Under the pieces are notes generated by a model, which was not told the origin of the DNA, made no database searches, and saw only the letters and a list, made by a program, of their open reading frames with translations. Positions 44,488 to 54,600 of a DNA stretch of 64,000 bases are shown here, piece by piece. This stretch comes from HXMU1420-13 sp034669965 (lineage in GTDB: Bacteria > Bacteroidota > Rhodothermia > Balneolales > Balneolaceae), in assembly GCA_034669965.1 (NCBI GenBank), contig JAXMOK010000005.1:101692-165691 (forward strand). The letters run 5' to 3'. The position numbers and the translations under genes are program-made. Position 1 is the stretch's first letter, and every line of letters starts with the position of its first letter.

Positions 44488-45887
44488 GTAACCGAAAATG
44501 CCTCAAATTCAATATTTACTTCAGTACCTGAAGATTCACTAGAATTGTACATAATTTTAGCATTATGCTCAGATATTATTTTAAAAACAATGGATAGCCC
44601 CAATCCGGTTCCTTCACCGGGCGATCGGGTTGTAAAAAATGGGTCGGATATTTTGGGAAGATTCTCCTCAGTAATTCCAATACCATTATCCTTAATTGTT
44701 ACGGTAATAAATTGGTTGTTTACATTGGTTTCGATGTGGATAGTGCCGTTGTCTGGAATTGCCTGAATCGAATTAGTTAAAATATTCAAGAACACCTGAT
44801 GCAATTTTCCATTATTCCCTTTAACAAATGCCGGCGAGAGCGAAAATAGTTTGTTTACGGTAATTTTATCGTCGAGCTTTTGATTCAAAATTACAATACA
44901 GTTTTTAATAATGAGGTGGAGATCACAAACATCATGCATATCGTCAGATTGCTCGCTAAACTGACTTAAGCCGGATACAATAGTCTTTGACCGATCGATA
45001 CCGGTTTCAATGCTATGGAGATAAAATTCCAGTTCTTCGTTTATTAATCCGGGTTGAGCTTCAAAAAACTCAGAAATTCCGGTTAACCCTCCTTGAATAA
45101 AGTTGAGAGGGTTATTTAACTCGTGTGCAACCCCTGAAGTTAAAATCCCTAGTGATGCTAACTTTTCGTTATACACCAATTGATCCTGGGTATTCTTAAG
45201 TTCAGAAAGTGTTCTTTCTATCTGAGTGCTGGATTCTAACAGTTTTTGATTGGATTTTTCCAAATCTGCTGTTTTCTGGCCAACCATTTCTTCCAGGTTA
45301 TCTTTGTACTGTTTTAGTTCGGTATAATTCTCTTTTAGTTTTTCTTTAAAGCGATGACCTATATAAAGTGTTACCCAGCTTGTGAAAAACAAAATGGTGG
45401 CATATAAAAACCAAGCTTTAGAACTGGTAACAACTCCTTCAACATCAATTGTGTAGGTTAAGGTGCCCGTTGTATACAGAAACCCGAAAGTGACAAAGAT
45501 ACCTGTGAGTAACAATAGTGAAAATAACGCCTGCTGATAGGACCTAATGAACGAGAGAATGAATGGGAGTACGGTTATATAAACAGTGGCATTAGCAAGG
45601 TAGCCAAGATTAGATAACCCGGTAACTAATGTGAAAAGAACAATAACAAATAAAACAGAAATCTTAGTATTAAGGCTAAGTCTGTGCCGTAAGAATGTGA
45701 TTCCGATTATACCTAAAAGACTCGCTGATTGTATGATAAAAGCCTGACCAACACCAAATTGCACATCACGGAAATAGGAAACAATTTGAATAATAACCCC
45801 AACACCACTAAACAAGACCAAGCCTGTGTTTACAACCTGATTTTGTAGTTCATAAATTTCATCGTTAATAGAGTCTTTTTCACTCAT
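44484..45887 (-). CDS. Membrane histidine kinase without PAS domain
   Basis: 467 residues with about six membrane helices, a coiled coil (about residues 195-240), HisKA with H255 in GVAHELNNPLNFIQGG and HATPase with DNGIGI and EGTGLGLS. It is a paralogue of the flanking kinases but lacks the PAS domain present in both, which accounts for the length difference. It is coupled to the receiver at 44107. The HELNNPLNFIQGG core is identical to that of the third kinase, so these two are closer to each other. Confidence 0.94.
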   Translation of the reverse strand: MSEKDSINDEIYELQNQVVNTGLVLFSGVGVIIQIVSYFRDVQFGVGQAFIIQSASLLGIIGITFLRHRLSLNTKISVLFVIVLFTLVTGLSNLGYLANATVYITVLPFILSFIRSYQQALFSLLLLTGIFVTFGFLYTTGTLTYTIDVEGVVTSSKAWFLYATILFFTSWVTLYIGHRFKEKLKENYTELKQYKDNLEEMVGQKTADLEKSNQKLLESSTQIERTLSELKNTQDQLVYNEKLASLGILTSGVAHELNNPLNFIQGGLTGISEFFEAQPGLINEELEFYLHSIETGIDRSKTIVSGLSQFSEQSDDMHDVCDLHLIIKNCIVILNQKLDDKITVNKLFSLSPAFVKGNNGKLHQVFLNILTNSIQAIPDNGTIHIETNVNNQFITVTIKDNGIGITEENLPKISDPFFTTRSPGEGTGLGLSIVFKIISEHNAKIMYNSSESSGTEVNIEFEAFSVT

Positions 45888-46019
45888 AAAACTTTATATA
45901 TAGCAGATATCCTAAAAAATGTGAGCCTTCATAAGCCTCTATGTTATAGCACAAAAATATAGTTTAATTAATTCTTGCGATTTCGAATCTGTGAGCATTC
46001 TAATAATGAGTAAAAGGGG

Positions 46020-47843
46020 CTACTCTAATGAATGCTGCTTAAAAGTTAAGCCGACTGTAGTACCTTTATTTTTCGTTGATACAAATTGTATATCGACATT
46101 ATGATCTTCGAGAATTTTAAATACAATGGTTAATCCTAATCCGGTGCCCTTTCCGGGTGATTTGGTTGTGAAGAAAGGATCTGCAATTCTTTTTAAGTTT
46201 TCTTCAGAGATTCCTATGCCATTGTCTTTGATTTCAACTTGAAAGGTAGATTCAGTGTTAAATAAGTGTATCGAAATTAATGGCTCTTCAACACCTTCAA
46301 CTGCATGAATTGCATTGGTGAGTAAGTTTAAAAACACTTGATGAAGTTTTCCGGAATTTCCGTGTATTATATCCCGGGAGTTTGAGTAGTCTTTTTCGAT
46401 GGTAATTTCATCAGGTATCTGATGGCGAAGAATTACTAAACAATTTTCAATAATCTTTTCAAGATTACATTCCTCATCTAAATCGTCATTTTGCCTGCTG
46501 AATTCATTTAAACTAGAAACGATTGATGTTGAGCGATCGATTCCATTTTGGATGCTGAATAAGTAAAATTCAATTTCGTCGGTCGTTATATCGTTTTTGT
46601 TTTTAAAAAACTCTTCAATGCCTTCCAAACCGCCTTGAATAAAGTTAAGCGGATTGTTTAATTCATGCGCTACCCCGGAAGTTAATACCCCTAAAGAGGC
46701 CATTTTATCAGCTTGCATAAGTTGGCTTTGAGTTTCTTTTAACTCTTGAAGTGCCAAGTTTAATTCATTATTCGAACTCTTTAACTCTTTATTTTTCTTA
46801 TTTAAATCTTTGGTTTTTTTCTTAACCATTAGTTCGAGTTTAGTGCGATACTCATCTAACTCTCTTTCATTCTCTTTTTGTTCCGTAATATCGCGCAGAA
46901 TACCCTGTATATAGATTTCATCGCTAAGTTCTACTAAGCTCAATTTAATACCTACATCGATAATTTTTCCGGAACTATGAATGTGTTGCCACTCGAATCG
47001 AACTTTCTCGCCAGACATTAATTCGGCGATATTAACCTCTGCTGCTTGTTGTGAGCTTAACCCATTGAGTTGATGTTCGGGACTTAATTCCCAAGGAGTT
47101 TTACCAATTATTTGTTCTCTTTCTAGCCCAAATAATTCAAGCGCTTCTTTATTACATTCGAAATACTTTCCGTCGTTTAGAAGAACAATTGCATCATTAG
47201 CTTGCTCAAAAAGTGCTTTAAATTTCTTCTGATTATTGTCTAACTCTATATTTTGTTGTTCCAGTTCTAAATTTTTGGTTCTAATTTTAGATCCGAATCT
47301 ATATGCAACATATAAAACACCCCAAGTAGTGCTTAAAATAGTTACTAATTCACCAATCCAGGATGAAGGGTGATTTAAGTAAGCTCGAATGTCAAAAGAA
47401 TAGTCCCAAACACCGGTAAGAAATAAAATCCCGGAAATAACATAAAAGATGGAATAGAACACTAAACTATAAATGGCTTGGCGGATCGACCAAACAAAGG
47501 CAATGAAAATGGGTGTAATTGCTAGATAGAATTTTACTGGCGAAATTAAACCCCGGCTACTGAGACCATTAAACAGCCCAAGCGTTATAATGAAGATGAC
47601 AATGAATAGCTTGATCTCGAGTTTAATTTTTTTGCGAAACAAAGCTAATACACAAACAAATAAGGTAATAGAAGATTGCAGGATAATTGGAGTGAACAAG
47701 CCAAATTCAATATTTCTTACTGCCGCATTTGTAGAAATAAATATCAGAACTATGCTGAATACAACTAGAGATTTATCAAGAACTTCATCTTGTAAATCAT
47801 AAAGTTCCTTATCTCGATTCCAGTATTGGTTGTTTTTAGACAT
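46020..47843 (-). CDS. Membrane PAS histidine kinase without its own receiver
   Basis: 607 residues from ATG 47843 (an in-frame TTG is directly before it). It has about six membrane helices, PAS (FEQANDAIVLLNDGKYFECN, PAC-like YIQGILRDITEQ), a coiled coil, HisKA with H393 in GVAHELNNPLNFIQGG and HATPase with DNGIGI and KGTGLGLT. It is first in the likely operon and has no receiver gene next to it, unlike the two kinases downstream. It may share their receivers. Confidence 0.93.
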   Translation of the reverse strand: MSKNNQYWNRDKELYDLQDEVLDKSLVVFSIVLIFISTNAAVRNIEFGLFTPIILQSSITLFVCVLALFRKKIKLEIKLFIVIFIITLGLFNGLSSRGLISPVKFYLAITPIFIAFVWSIRQAIYSLVFYSIFYVISGILFLTGVWDYSFDIRAYLNHPSSWIGELVTILSTTWGVLYVAYRFGSKIRTKNLELEQQNIELDNNQKKFKALFEQANDAIVLLNDGKYFECNKEALELFGLEREQIIGKTPWELSPEHQLNGLSSQQAAEVNIAELMSGEKVRFEWQHIHSSGKIIDVGIKLSLVELSDEIYIQGILRDITEQKENERELDEYRTKLELMVKKKTKDLNKKNKELKSSNNELNLALQELKETQSQLMQADKMASLGVLTSGVAHELNNPLNFIQGGLEGIEEFFKNKNDITTDEIEFYLFSIQNGIDRSTSIVSSLNEFSRQNDDLDEECNLEKIIENCLVILRHQIPDEITIEKDYSNSRDIIHGNSGKLHQVFLNLLTNAIHAVEGVEEPLISIHLFNTESTFQVEIKDNGIGISEENLKRIADPFFTTKSPGKGTGLGLTIVFKILEDHNVDIQFVSTKNKGTTVGLTFKQHSLE

Positions 47844-47921
47844 CAAGTATAATTACATGATATAACTAGTTTAACAATCATCCATAAATTCTAAATAAAA
47901 CTCAATCTAAATAAAGTTGAA

Positions 47922-49415
47922 TTAATATTTTGCTGGCACCCCTTCTGCAGGAATTGATTTCTTAATAAACTCTCTGATATCTTGATTTGAAAGCTCAAGA
48001 TCTTCGCGACGTAAATACATCATATGTCCACTTCGATAGCCTTTGAAGCTTAAACGATCTTTCATTCTGCCACTAGGATCTAATTGCCACATCGTGTATT
48101 TAGCATCAAAATATTTAGTAGCACCATCGTAGTACCCACTTTGAACCATTGTATGCAAATATGGATTCATTGCCATTGCCTGGCGTAGATTTTCACCTGA
48201 TTCGTTACCTGAACGATCCCATGGGTGAACCGGCCCAAACATATTGTATTTGATATCGGTTACATAATTCAACTCATTTTTAAAGTAGTAATTAATGGCA
48301 GGTGTAAACGAGTGTAACCATGAGGTTAATTCTGAATTAAAATCCGGGCGATCGCCGGCAATCGTTTTATCTAAGCCTTTATATCTGGAATCTAATCGGC
48401 CAATAGTATGGCCTTCATCCCGAAGTAATTCTTTCCAATAAAATGCGGTAGGTACATCGAGGTTATATTGTAGAATGGCTTCTTCTGATATTCCTGAGAA
48501 TCTAGAAATCATTCGAGCTGCTTCAGCTTTTTCGTCATCCGAGGCAAATCCACCTTTAGCAATTATCGGCATCAAAGTGTTGAGTGAATACTCTTCGGAA
48601 AGCTCAAGTGCCTCTAATAAATCCATAGCCTGCAAGTCGGCTGGGAGTTTATTGTGATACCACGCTGCCGCGGTAAAATATGGTACTCTTAAACTGGCAC
48701 CCAGCGGGCCATCTCTTCGGCTGGTTCCGCTATGTACACCTAACTCGGTTGGTGAAACAAGAATTACACCATTCAAATACATCCAATGTCTGTTCTGAAG
48801 CTGAAGTGCCAGCCCAGATACACGGGTAGTTCCGTAGCTTTCGCCAATCAAATATTTAGGAGAATTCCACCGATTTGAACGAGTAACGAAAGTATTGATC
48901 CACTCAGCCAAATACTCAATGTCCTGATTGACTCCAAAAAATTGTTTGCGATCAGCTTCCGGATCTAAAATGCGAGAGTACCCGGTATTTACAGGGTTAA
49001 CAAATACAATGTCGGCTACATCAAGAATAGAAAATGGATTTTCTTTCACTCCATAAGGTTGGATCGGAAATCCTTCATCATCAATTTTTAATATTCTTGG
49101 GCCAGTATAAGCAAGGTGCATCCAAACTGAGGCTGAACCCGGTCCGCCATTAAAAGAGATTACTAATGGGCGTCGGTCAGTGTCATCAACATCCTTGCGT
49201 TGGTAGTAGGTATAAAATAAAGTGGCTATGGGTTTGCCGTCGTCATCCCAAACGGGTTGTGTACCCGCTGTCGCAGTGTAATCAAAGCGATCACCCAAAA
49301 TATTAGCGGTGTGCGTTGTAGTAACTTCCGATTCGGCCTCGATAGCACGTTCTTGGGCAGAAATTACCGGGGAACAAATCAGGACAAACAAAATAGAAAG
49401 AGCAATATTTTTCAT
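47922..49415 (-). CDS. S10 serine carboxypeptidase-like peptidase, exported
   Basis: 497 residues with a signal peptide (MKNIALSILFVLICSPVISAQ). The serine carboxypeptidase fold is seen in ISFNGGPGSASVWMHL (oxyanion region), FVNPVNTGYS and the nucleophile S193 in LIGESYGTTRVSG, with the acid and base later (D in QSGYYDGAT, H in GYRSGHMMYL). These enzymes remove C-terminal residues at acid pH in eukaryotes; bacterial versions are periplasmic. It is monocistronic. Confidence 0.92.
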   Translation of the reverse strand: MKNIALSILFVLICSPVISAQERAIEAESEVTTTHTANILGDRFDYTATAGTQPVWDDDGKPIATLFYTYYQRKDVDDTDRRPLVISFNGGPGSASVWMHLAYTGPRILKIDDEGFPIQPYGVKENPFSILDVADIVFVNPVNTGYSRILDPEADRKQFFGVNQDIEYLAEWINTFVTRSNRWNSPKYLIGESYGTTRVSGLALQLQNRHWMYLNGVILVSPTELGVHSGTSRRDGPLGASLRVPYFTAAAWYHNKLPADLQAMDLLEALELSEEYSLNTLMPIIAKGGFASDDEKAEAARMISRFSGISEEAILQYNLDVPTAFYWKELLRDEGHTIGRLDSRYKGLDKTIAGDRPDFNSELTSWLHSFTPAINYYFKNELNYVTDIKYNMFGPVHPWDRSGNESGENLRQAMAMNPYLHTMVQSGYYDGATKYFDAKYTMWQLDPSGRMKDRLSFKGYRSGHMMYLRREDLELSNQDIREFIKKSIPAEGVPAKY

Positions 49416-49548
49416 ACATACCTCAGATTTTTAATTGGGTTGTATTTAATGAAAACAAATGTGCCAATCTGTAAAAAATCATGTAACCATTTAATTAATT
49501 GAGTGTAATAAGTTTTGATTTTTAATGGGTATGGTCGGGATTAATCTA

Positions 49549-49556
49549 TATTTTTG
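49549..49556 (+). promoter_or_regulatory. Possible -7 box (TATTTTTG) before the vWA lipoprotein gene
   Basis: TATTTTTG matches the TAnnTTTG -7 pattern, 51 bp before the preferred ATG at 49607. No clear TTTG is found at the expected -33 distance. It would make the GTG at 49559 untranslatable and supports the later start. Confidence 0.3.
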
Positions 49557-49606
49557 AGGTGACAAGAGAAATTTTGGCATCTACAGAATATCAACAGCTA
49601 CGAATT

Positions 49607-50623
49607 ATGAAAATGCGCACACCAATAATTGTATGTACACTACTCTTAACCATATTTACAGCTTGTGGAAAAGACAGTGGTGGGGAACCATCGATCGAGA
49701 TGGAATTAATAGAACGAACTACCGAAGAACCGGCAAAAGTTCGCTTATTTTTTAAAGTTGATTTAGGCGAAGAAAACCTATTTGAGACCTTAGATCAAAA
49801 CGACTTCGAGATTTATGAAAACAACTCCCTGATTTCAACGCTGGAATCTCAAGCTCGCATCCAGAATCAAAATGGAGCATACCTTTTTAGTTCGGTGTTG
49901 CTTCTCGACCTTAGTGGAAGTGTACTTAACAGTACAGATCTACCCAGAGTAAAAGACGCAGCCATTAATTTTATTCAAACGGTAATGCCAACATCCTTCA
50001 ATTCTGAATATGGATCGAAAGAAATGGCCATTTTTTGGTTCGATGGTGAAGAAAATATCCATTCATTAACTCCATTTACTATCGATCGAAGTGCACTCAT
50101 TGATTCAATTCGCAGTATCGATACCGACATCAGTAGCGATAATTCCACAAACTTAAACGGTGCTGTAGTTCAAGGGTTGTCGGCATTGGAATCTCGGTTA
50201 TCTCAAACCAGCCAAGATCCGCAACTTTCTACAGCGGGAGCCATGCTCATTTTTACGGATGGAACAGATCAAGCAGGGCGAGTGTCGTCATCTACTGCTG
50301 AATCAACAGTTCGCGGACTTTCAAGCCAATATTCGGTATTTACCATTGGTCTTGGCTCAGAAATCGATGAAAATACACTTCGCAAATTTGGACGAGATGG
50401 TTTTGAATTAGCGGTGAATTCCTTCGATTTGAATCAAGCATTTTTAGATATCGCAGATCAGGTAAAAAGTGCTTCCGGCTCGTTTTATGTGCTCGAGTAT
50501 TGCTCACCTAAAAGATCAGGCGAGCATACAATACAAATCCGTGCTAATTTCGCCGATCGCTCTGGTCGATTTTCTACCGATTTCAATGCAACCGGATTTA
50601 CCGGTGGTTGTGTGATTAATTAA
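49607..50623 (+). CDS. vWA-domain lipoprotein
   Basis: 338 residues from ATG 49607, chosen because the lipoprotein signal (lipobox FTAC) then begins at the N-terminus; the GTG at 49559 adds 16 residues. A von Willebrand A domain with a full metal site is visible: LLLDLSGSVLNS (DxSxS), a Thr/Asn in NLNGAVVQG, and FTDGTDQAG. Such domains bind proteins in a metal-dependent way. It is convergent with the CbiX-like gene, overlapping it by eight bases. Confidence 0.9.
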   Translation: MKMRTPIIVCTLLLTIFTACGKDSGGEPSIEMELIERTTEEPAKVRLFFKVDLGEENLFETLDQNDFEIYENNSLISTLESQARIQNQNGAYLFSSVLLLDLSGSVLNSTDLPRVKDAAINFIQTVMPTSFNSEYGSKEMAIFWFDGEENIHSLTPFTIDRSALIDSIRSIDTDISSDNSTNLNGAVVQGLSALESRLSQTSQDPQLSTAGAMLIFTDGTDQAGRVSSSTAESTVRGLSSQYSVFTIGLGSEIDENTLRKFGRDGFELAVNSFDLNQAFLDIADQVKSASGSFYVLEYCSPKRSGEHTIQIRANFADRSGRFSTDFNATGFTGGCVIN

Positions 50624-51563
50624 CAGACGAACGCTGATTAATTTCTGACAATCCTTCTTCCACACGTTCATTTATAAAATGCTGAATATTAACGTGTGGG
50701 AGCAAGGTTTCGCCACTCCATTTGTAGTTTAACCCGTCGAGGCGTTGAACGTATTTCTTTTCAACACCGCCGCTTGCAAGCAACACAGGGATAACAATGG
50801 CCGAGCCTTTATCATCTGCTTTTTGAACTTGAGCACGGAAGGCAAGTCGTGCTTTTTCATGAATTTCTTCGTCAGCATCATCGCGCACTGTCAGGGAAAC
50901 CATATTTGAGTATATTTCGCCATTAGAGCTTTGTAAACGCTGAATTTTCTGACCCAAGTTATCTAAAGTTGCTACCCATTTGTCATTATCAGATTCCTGA
51001 TTAGGCCCATGAGCTACCAATAATACTGTTTCATTTTTAGGTTGCTCGCTTAAAGTCTGAATACGTTCATGAAGAATTTCGGCCACTAAGTCGTGATCAT
51101 CTAAAGGAGATGTGATTACAACATTTGCATTTACTTTTAAAGGCTGAAGATTTTCCGGCATTTTCACCGTCATCCGATGATTCTCCATATCATGAATCAT
51201 CATTGGCATTGGTGCATCAGCAAGTGAATCACGGAAACCTAATAAGTATTCGTTTTGGCGGATAATCGGGCTATACGACGACACAAAGAGTTGAACTACC
51301 ACAATATGATCAACGCCTTTAGCATCTAGTTTTTCAAGTGCAGGTTGCATATTTAAAGCGTTAGCCATGCCCCAAGCAATTTCTACCGGATGTTGGTCAC
51401 GAACAGGCGCAACGGCATCCTCGATAGCCAAATTCCAGGTTTTGTCCATACTACCGTGTGCAAGTACAAGCACACCAACCTCGTTATTCGATTGAAAAGC
51501 GGTTGAATTATTGATGATAAGTAAAGCGAAAAACAGACCAAGAATGAGTGATCGAAAGTGCAT
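50616..51563 (-). CDS. Exported CbiX/sirohydrochlorin chelatase-like protein
   Basis: 315 residues with two copies of the CbiX-like fold: VGVLVLAHGSMDKTWN at about residue 30 and VLLVAHGPNQESDNDKW at about 195, each with the His of the metal site. In the classical enzymes these insert cobalt, nickel or iron into sirohydrochlorin in the cytoplasm. Here an N-terminal signal peptide (FALLIINNSTAF) points to export, which does not fit a tetrapyrrole chelatase, so a periplasmic metal-related role is more plausible. No other cofactor genes are nearby. Confidence 0.85.
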   Translation of the reverse strand: MHFRSLILGLFFALLIINNSTAFQSNNEVGVLVLAHGSMDKTWNLAIEDAVAPVRDQHPVEIAWGMANALNMQPALEKLDAKGVDHIVVVQLFVSSYSPIIRQNEYLLGFRDSLADAPMPMMIHDMENHRMTVKMPENLQPLKVNANVVITSPLDDHDLVAEILHERIQTLSEQPKNETVLLVAHGPNQESDNDKWVATLDNLGQKIQRLQSSNGEIYSNMVSLTVRDDADEEIHEKARLAFRAQVQKADDKGSAIVIPVLLASGGVEKKYVQRLDGLNYKWSGETLLPHVNIQHFINERVEEGLSEINQRSSVN

Positions 51564-51649
51564 GAATTTTGTGCAATTTTAATTTAGACTGTTTCTAAAT
51601 TAAGAACATTGCGACTCTAGTTCAATACAAAAAATGAAGACAAATAAAA

Positions 51650-51676
51650 AAAGCCAACTCAAGAAGAGTTGGCTTT
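51650..51676 (-). terminator. Terminator for the 2-oxoglutarate dehydrogenase gene
   Basis: AAAGCCAACTC and GAGTTGGCTTT form an 11-bp perfect stem around AAGAA. On the minus strand the stem is followed by a T-run, giving a strong intrinsic terminator 23 bp after the stop. Confidence 0.9.
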
Positions 51677-51698
51677 ACAATAGCGTTATGAGCTATTT

Positions 51699-54600
51699 TT
51701 ACAGTTTCATTGCTTCTTCAACAAGTTTTTGTTGTTCGGCATCGTGCATAGCTTTTTGCCCGGCAGCAGGAGAGGCAGAAGCTTGACGTCCGGCATAAAT
51801 TAATTTCTGTCCGTCGTCGAATTCTTCCATAAATCGAGTAGCAACGAAGGTCCAAGCGCCCATGTTTTTAGGCTCTTCCTGGCACCAAACGATTTCTTTC
51901 ACATTTGGCATCGAAGAAAGATACTCTTTTACATCTTTATCCGGGAAAGGATAAATCTGTTCGAGTCTTGCTACCGCTATATTATCGATTTTATTTTCCT
52001 GCTGGTATTTCAACAAATCGTAATACACTTTACCCGAGCAAATAACCAATCGTTCAAGTTTATCGGTATCAACATTGGTTTCATCTTTGATGAACGGCTG
52101 GAATCTGCCTTCACCTAAATCTTCGGCCTTTGAGGTTGCCATTGGGTGACGTAATAAACTCTTTGGCGACATTAACACTGTTGGTTTAAACTTGTCCATC
52201 AACGTTTGTTTACGTAGCATATGGAAATATTGCGCAGGAGTAGTGAGGTTCATCACATACATGTTGTCCTCAGCACAAAGTTGTAAGAAGCGCTCTAATC
52301 GAGCAGAAGAATGCTCAGGTCCTTGACCTTCATAACCGTGAGGCAAATTCAGCACAACTGAACAAGTTTGTCCCCATTTTGCTTCACTAGAGGCTAGGAA
52401 CTGATCGATAATAATCTGAGCACCGTTTGCAAAATCACCAAACTGAGCTTCCCAAATTACTAAAGCATCTTTCTTGGTTGCTGAGTATCCGAACTCGAAA
52501 CCGAGAGCTGCATACTCGCTCAATAAGCTATTGTGAATATGAAACTCGGCCTGATCGTCGGTTAAATTATTTAATGGCGTAAAAGTTTGATTGGTTTCAG
52601 TTCCATGCAACACAGCATGACGATGCGCAAAGGTTCCGCGTTCTACATCTTGACCGGTAACACGAACCGTTCTTCCAGCTTTAAGCAACGTGCCGAATGC
52701 CAATGCCTCAGCAAATCCCCAATCGATTTTCTTTTCGTTGTTTTGTACGATTTCAGCTCTCTTAGCTAGTAATCGTAGTAACTTGGGGTTTGCATCAAAG
52801 TCTTTAGGAACGGTGTTTATCTTAACAGCAATGTCTTTAAGATCATCGATGGTTGTGGTGGTATCAGGTTGCTTACTCCAGTCTTGCTGATCCATTTCAA
52901 TTCGTTCGAAAAATGCATCTTCACTTTTTAAACTCGGCGCTTTTTTAGCGTCTTCGAATGCAGCTTGCAGCAAATCATCAAACTCATCAAAAATCTGCTG
53001 AGTTTCCTCCTGAGTTAACTCACCGGCTTTAACCAATGATTTAGTGTAAAGATCACGAACGGTGTTATGATCGTTGATTTCTTTATACATACCGGGCTGT
53101 GTAAATGCAGGTTCATCACCTTCATTATGGCCATGTTTACGATATCCGATTAGATCAATAATCACATCTTTACCAAACTTTTGGCGATACTCGAGCGCCA
53201 TTTGAATAGCATGAACGGCAGCTTCAGGACGATCACCATTTACGTGAAAAATAGGGGCAAGGACCGTTTTTGCAAGATCCGAAGCATATTCGGTTGAGCG
53301 ACCGTCTTCAGGTAGCGTGGTAAATCCAATTTGGTTATTGATGATGATATGAACGGTTCCCCCGGTTCGGTATCCATCCAATAGCGAAAGGTTTAATGTT
53401 TCCGCAACTACGCCTTGTCCGGCAAAAGCAGCATCACCATGCATTAATACCGGTAAAATTCGTTTTTCGGCGTCTTCTTTTTCGTGGTGATCGATCACTG
53501 CACGAACGGCACCTTCAACTACAGGATTAACCGCTTCTAAGTGACTCGGATTCGGCATTAGCTGGATATCAACTTCTGCACCTGATTTTGTCTTGTGCTT
53601 TCCTTTGGCTCCAAGGTGATATTTCACATCGCCACTACCTTGAATAGTATCCGGATCTACATTGCCTTCGAATTCAGCAAATACGCGGTGGTAGGGCTTG
53701 TTCATAATATTAACAAGGATATTTAAACGGCCACGATGCGCCATCCCCATAAATATTTTCTCGATGTCAACTTCGCCTGCTTTTTCAAGCATAAAGTGAA
53801 TCATCGGGATCAACGTATCATTACCTTCAAGCGAAAACCGCTTGTGCCCGATGTACTTTTTGTGCAAAAACTCTTCGAAGGCCATTGCCTGATTGAGTTT
53901 ATGCAAAATTCCTTTTTTGTCTTCTTTGGTAAGATTAGGCTCGTTACCGGTCGATTCCATGTTTTCGCGCAACCAACGGCGCTCTTCCATGTCGAGCAGG
54001 TGCATGTACTCGGCACCGATATGCTCGCAGTAAGTGTCGCGTAATTTTTTGATGATCTCACGCAAAGTTGCACGACCATTTGGGAATAACTTCCCGCAGA
54101 AAAACTCGCGGTCAAGATCCCATAGCGATAAGCCGTAATATTCAAGATCGAGCTCGGGATTATGCCCCGGTTTCTTCTCTAATGGATCAAGATTCGCAAG
54201 CACATGACCACGCATGCGGTACATATTAATTAGACGCCAAACACCCACCGTACGGCGATCTTCCATATCAGATTTAGACGCACCTCCGAACATTCCCTCA
54301 AATTGATCTTCGCCATAAGGAATTGGCTCGTATGGAATTTCAAGATCTAAAAAGATTTCAGTCCAGAAATCAGATTGACCGGTTAGAAGTTGGTTTACTT
54401 TCTGTAAGAATGCACCAGATTCCGCCCCTTGAATAATTCGGTGATCGTAGGTGCAGGTCATCGTCATTACTTTACTAATTCCGAGGTGGTTCAGCGCTTG
54501 TTGCGACATCGCCTGATATTCGGCAGGATAATCGATCGCACCGGTTGCGATAATTGCACCCTGACCTTGCATCAATCGTGGTACCGAAGAAACGGTACCT

